Shown piece after piece: positions 22,063 through 23,415 of a stretch of 23,415 nt of DNA (within the stretch, counting starts at the first letter, position 1; the number at the start of each line of letters is the position of its first letter). Below the pieces are notes generated by a model. The model did no database searches, had not been told where the DNA came from, and was given only the letters and a program-made list of their open reading frames with translations. The stretch spans positions 1 to 23,415 of the forward strand of contig SFCY01000035.1 in assembly GCA_004558865.1 (NCBI GenBank), read 5' to 3'. The DNA comes from Bacteroidales bacterium (GTDB lineage: Bacteria > Bacteroidota > Bacteroidia > Bacteroidales > Bacteroidaceae). The translations under genes and the position numbers were made by a program.

Positions 22063-22971
22063 TCAGGTGGTGCGCTGCAGCAGGGGAGCCACACGCTGGC
22101 GGATGCGCCCAACGACATGGTCGAGGAATTTTTTGCGGATGAAGTCGCGGCGGGTAATCATGATGATGTCGCGGCGCGGCTCGGGCAGGATGAACCGGCG
22201 CACCAGTCTAAGCTGGCTCTCGTTGAGCTGGCCCAGGGCGAGCTCTGGAATGAAGGTTACGCCCTTGCCGTTCTCCACAATGCGCATGAAGGTCTCTATG
22301 CTTCCCAATGTGTAGGCTTTCTTGCTGCGTGTCGCCGACTTGAGATTGCAGAACTTCACGAGCTGGTCTCTGAAGCAGTGGCCCTCGTCAAGCAGCCACA
22401 GATACTCGTCGGTGAGGTCGGTCACCTTGATGCGGTCTTTGGCAAAGAGCGGGTCGCCCACGGACACGTAGGCCAGGAAGCGCTCAGAGTAGAGGAAGTG
22501 GCTTTCGAAGTCGTCGAGTCCCTCCACGCTGGCCACTATGGCGGCATCGAGCTCGCCGTTGGCCATAGCCCGCTTGATGTCTTCAGTCTTCTTCTCCACA
22601 ATGCGCGCGTCCATCTCGGGGTGCTCGTTCATCATCTGCGGGAAAAACAGGGGAATGAGATAGGGCGCTATGGTTGGCAGCACGCCGATGGTGAAGGTGC
22701 CAGCCAGCGTTCCTCTCTCCTCTTCTACTATCTGTCTGACGCGGCGTGTCTGATAGAGCACCTCCTTGGCTTGCTCTACCACGGCCCTGCCATCGCGAGT
22801 GGGCACGACGGGCTGGCGGCTCCGGTCGAAAATCTTCATGTCCAATTCGGTCTCCAACTTCTGAACCATGGCGCTCAGCGTGGGCTGCGTGACATTACAG
22901 GCAAAGGCAGCCTTGGCAAAGTTGCCATAGCGGTCCAAGGCCAGAACGTATTCCAATTGTTGTAGAGTCAT
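22063..22971 (-). CDS. oxyR: OxyR, LysR-family peroxide sensor and regulator
   Basis: 302 residues. An N-terminal LysR helix-turn-helix (about 3-60: LEYVLALDRYGNFAKAAFAC, VTQPTLSAMVQKLE) is followed by a periplasmic-binding-like sensor domain. The redox pair is Cys199 and Cys208 in GHCFRDQLVKFC, at the same numbers and spacing as in E. coli OxyR, so hydrogen peroxide sensing by disulfide formation is expected. In Bacteroidales OxyR activates ahpCF, katB, dps and related genes; none is in the window. ATG 22971 gives the standard start MTLQQLEYVLALD. The leader carries the GC-hairpin element also found before ada. Confidence 0.95.
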   Translation of the reverse strand: MTLQQLEYVLALDRYGNFAKAAFACNVTQPTLSAMVQKLETELDMKIFDRSRQPVVPTRDGRAVVEQAKEVLYQTRRVRQIVEEERGTLAGTFTIGVLPTIAPYLIPLFFPQMMNEHPEMDARIVEKKTEDIKRAMANGELDAAIVASVEGLDDFESHFLYSERFLAYVSVGDPLFAKDRIKVTDLTDEYLWLLDEGHCFRDQLVKFCNLKSATRSKKAYTLGSIETFMRIVENGKGVTFIPELALGQLNESQLRLVRRFILPEPRRDIIMITRRDFIRKKFLDHVVGRIRQRVAPLLQRTT

Positions 22972-23020
22972 AATATGAGATATCTTTCTTCTATAAAACC
23001 AAACAGTTGTCCAATGCTTT

Positions 23021-23104
23021 TAGGAGGTGGGCGTCCTCGCCGCACATTCTTGCACGGTGTCCTCGCCGCACATTCTTGCGCTGCGGGGACGCTGTGCCTT
23101 CCTA
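23021..23104 (-). repeat. Promoter-proximal leader element of oxyR (two cores)
   Basis: Homologue of the ada leader element. Arms begin TAGGAGGTGGGCGTCC (23021-23036) and end at 23104 (GGACGCTGTGCCTTCCTA). Cores are GCACATTCTTGCACG (23042-23056) and GCACATTCTTGCGCT (23068-23082), 26 bp apart. It ends 11 nt from the oxyR -7 box, the same distance as in ada. Confidence 0.75.
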
Positions 23105-23115
23105 CTTGTCAGCTG

Positions 23116-23123
23116 CAAAAATA
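23116..23123 (-). promoter_or_regulatory. Promoter -7 box for oxyR
   Basis: The minus strand reads TATTTTTG, followed by CAGCTGACAAG, which matches the CAGACGACAAA behind the ada box. The leader is about 138 nt. No clear -33. Confidence 0.5.
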
Positions 23124-23273
23124 GACAATAAAATCGAAACATGCGCATTCGCGACGCACAAATCGTCATTTTCCTGCGAGAGTGCTTTATAGAAGAACGA
23201 ACTACACTCCCGTCATATATACCCTCCGCGGCCTGTGTTGACGCCCTGCCATGAGAGCGATTGCGGCTCAGTT

Positions 23274-23305
23274 AAGGCTGGTTCTACAAATTAGGTCGAG
23301 TCGTA
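23274..23305 (+). repeat. Repeat R, copy 3
   Basis: Matches 202-225 with one change (CTACAAAT for CTATAAAT) and shares the following GAGTCGTA, then diverges. Same strand as copies 1 and 2. No transposase lies to its left. Confidence 0.7.
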
Positions 23306-23334
23306 TTGGCCTAGTGCCACCTTTTCTCGCCATG

Positions 23335-23361
23335 GCAGAGCTCAAGCGAGCTTGGCTCTGC
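23335..23361. repeat. GC-rich hairpin at the right edge
   Basis: GCAGAG/CTCTGC outer and CAAG/CTTG inner pairs fold into a compact stem-loop. The surrounding 23306-23415 has no gene that I can support; a minus-strand frame stays open from the window end to 23268 but is unrecognised. Confidence 0.5.
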
Positions 23362-23415
23362 TCATTTGGCTTATCGAAAAGGTTCTGCAAGATATCGGGA
23401 TTCAAAACGTAAGTT

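Noticed and set aside
22007..23192. Plus-strand ORFs overlapping oxyR and its leader
   Set aside because: Shadows of oxyR or reading through the structured leader; no start context.
23268..23415. Minus-strand open frame to the window end
   Set aside because: Crosses a hairpin and repeat R, no recognisable motif; its apparent protein character may come from the hairpin.

Overview
The window looks like chromosomal DNA of a Bacteroidota bacterium, most likely Prevotellaceae. The evidence is a C10 (streptopain/interpain-type) protease, several secreted proteins with type IX secretion system (T9SS) C-terminal sorting domains, a GldH lipoprotein in the Bacteroidales order holB - PSP1 - gldH, and repeated promoter -7 boxes of the Bacteroidota form TAnnTTTG. 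Most genes are GC-rich. One block (about 13.85-16.65 kb) is visibly AT-richer and looks acquired.

Layout. 1-222: C-terminal end of an unidentified, possibly transposase, ORF whose stop codon lies in a 24-bp repeat (repeat R). 226-2696: nosD (5' end missing at the repeat R junction), nosF and nosY, the maturation/ABC transporter genes of nitrous oxide reductase, with tightly overlapping junctions. 2697-3037: intergenic region with two inverted repeats and a hairpin terminator. 3038-9372: two divergent units for secreted proteins, a C10 protease on the minus strand and a small secreted protein plus a GLUG-repeat protein on the plus strand. 9426-13830: terminator, then metF, holB, a PSP1-domain gene and gldH in one direction, closed by a terminator. 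13831-16590: second copy of repeat R, decayed DNA, then a minus-strand SMR + MFS efflux pair divergent from a Crp-family regulator. 16805-17814: ada-like methyltransferase/AraC fusion with a structured leader. 17941-18218: tandem-repeat arrays of 22 bp and 32 bp and a promoter for an outer-membrane-type protein (18385-19248). 19290-19835: two long hairpins flanking a decayed ATPase/nuclease-family fragment. 19915-21684: another T9SS-type secreted protein. 22063-22971: oxyR. 22972-23415: oxyR leader and promoter, third copy of repeat R, and a hairpin at the window edge.

How it fits together. Four proteins (at 3038, 6078, 7168 and 19915) appear to be T9SS cargo, and gldH encodes a lipoprotein of the gliding/T9SS gene set. 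Two stress genes, ada (alkylation) and oxyR (peroxide), share a promoter-proximal leader element with GC hairpins and a repeated 15-nt core. It lies exactly 11 nt from the -7 box in both. That shared leader, and the back-to-back 4 x 22 bp and 3 x 32 bp arrays upstream of the 18385 gene, are the least explained and most interesting signals here. Functional calls are based on reading the sequence; no database search was possible.
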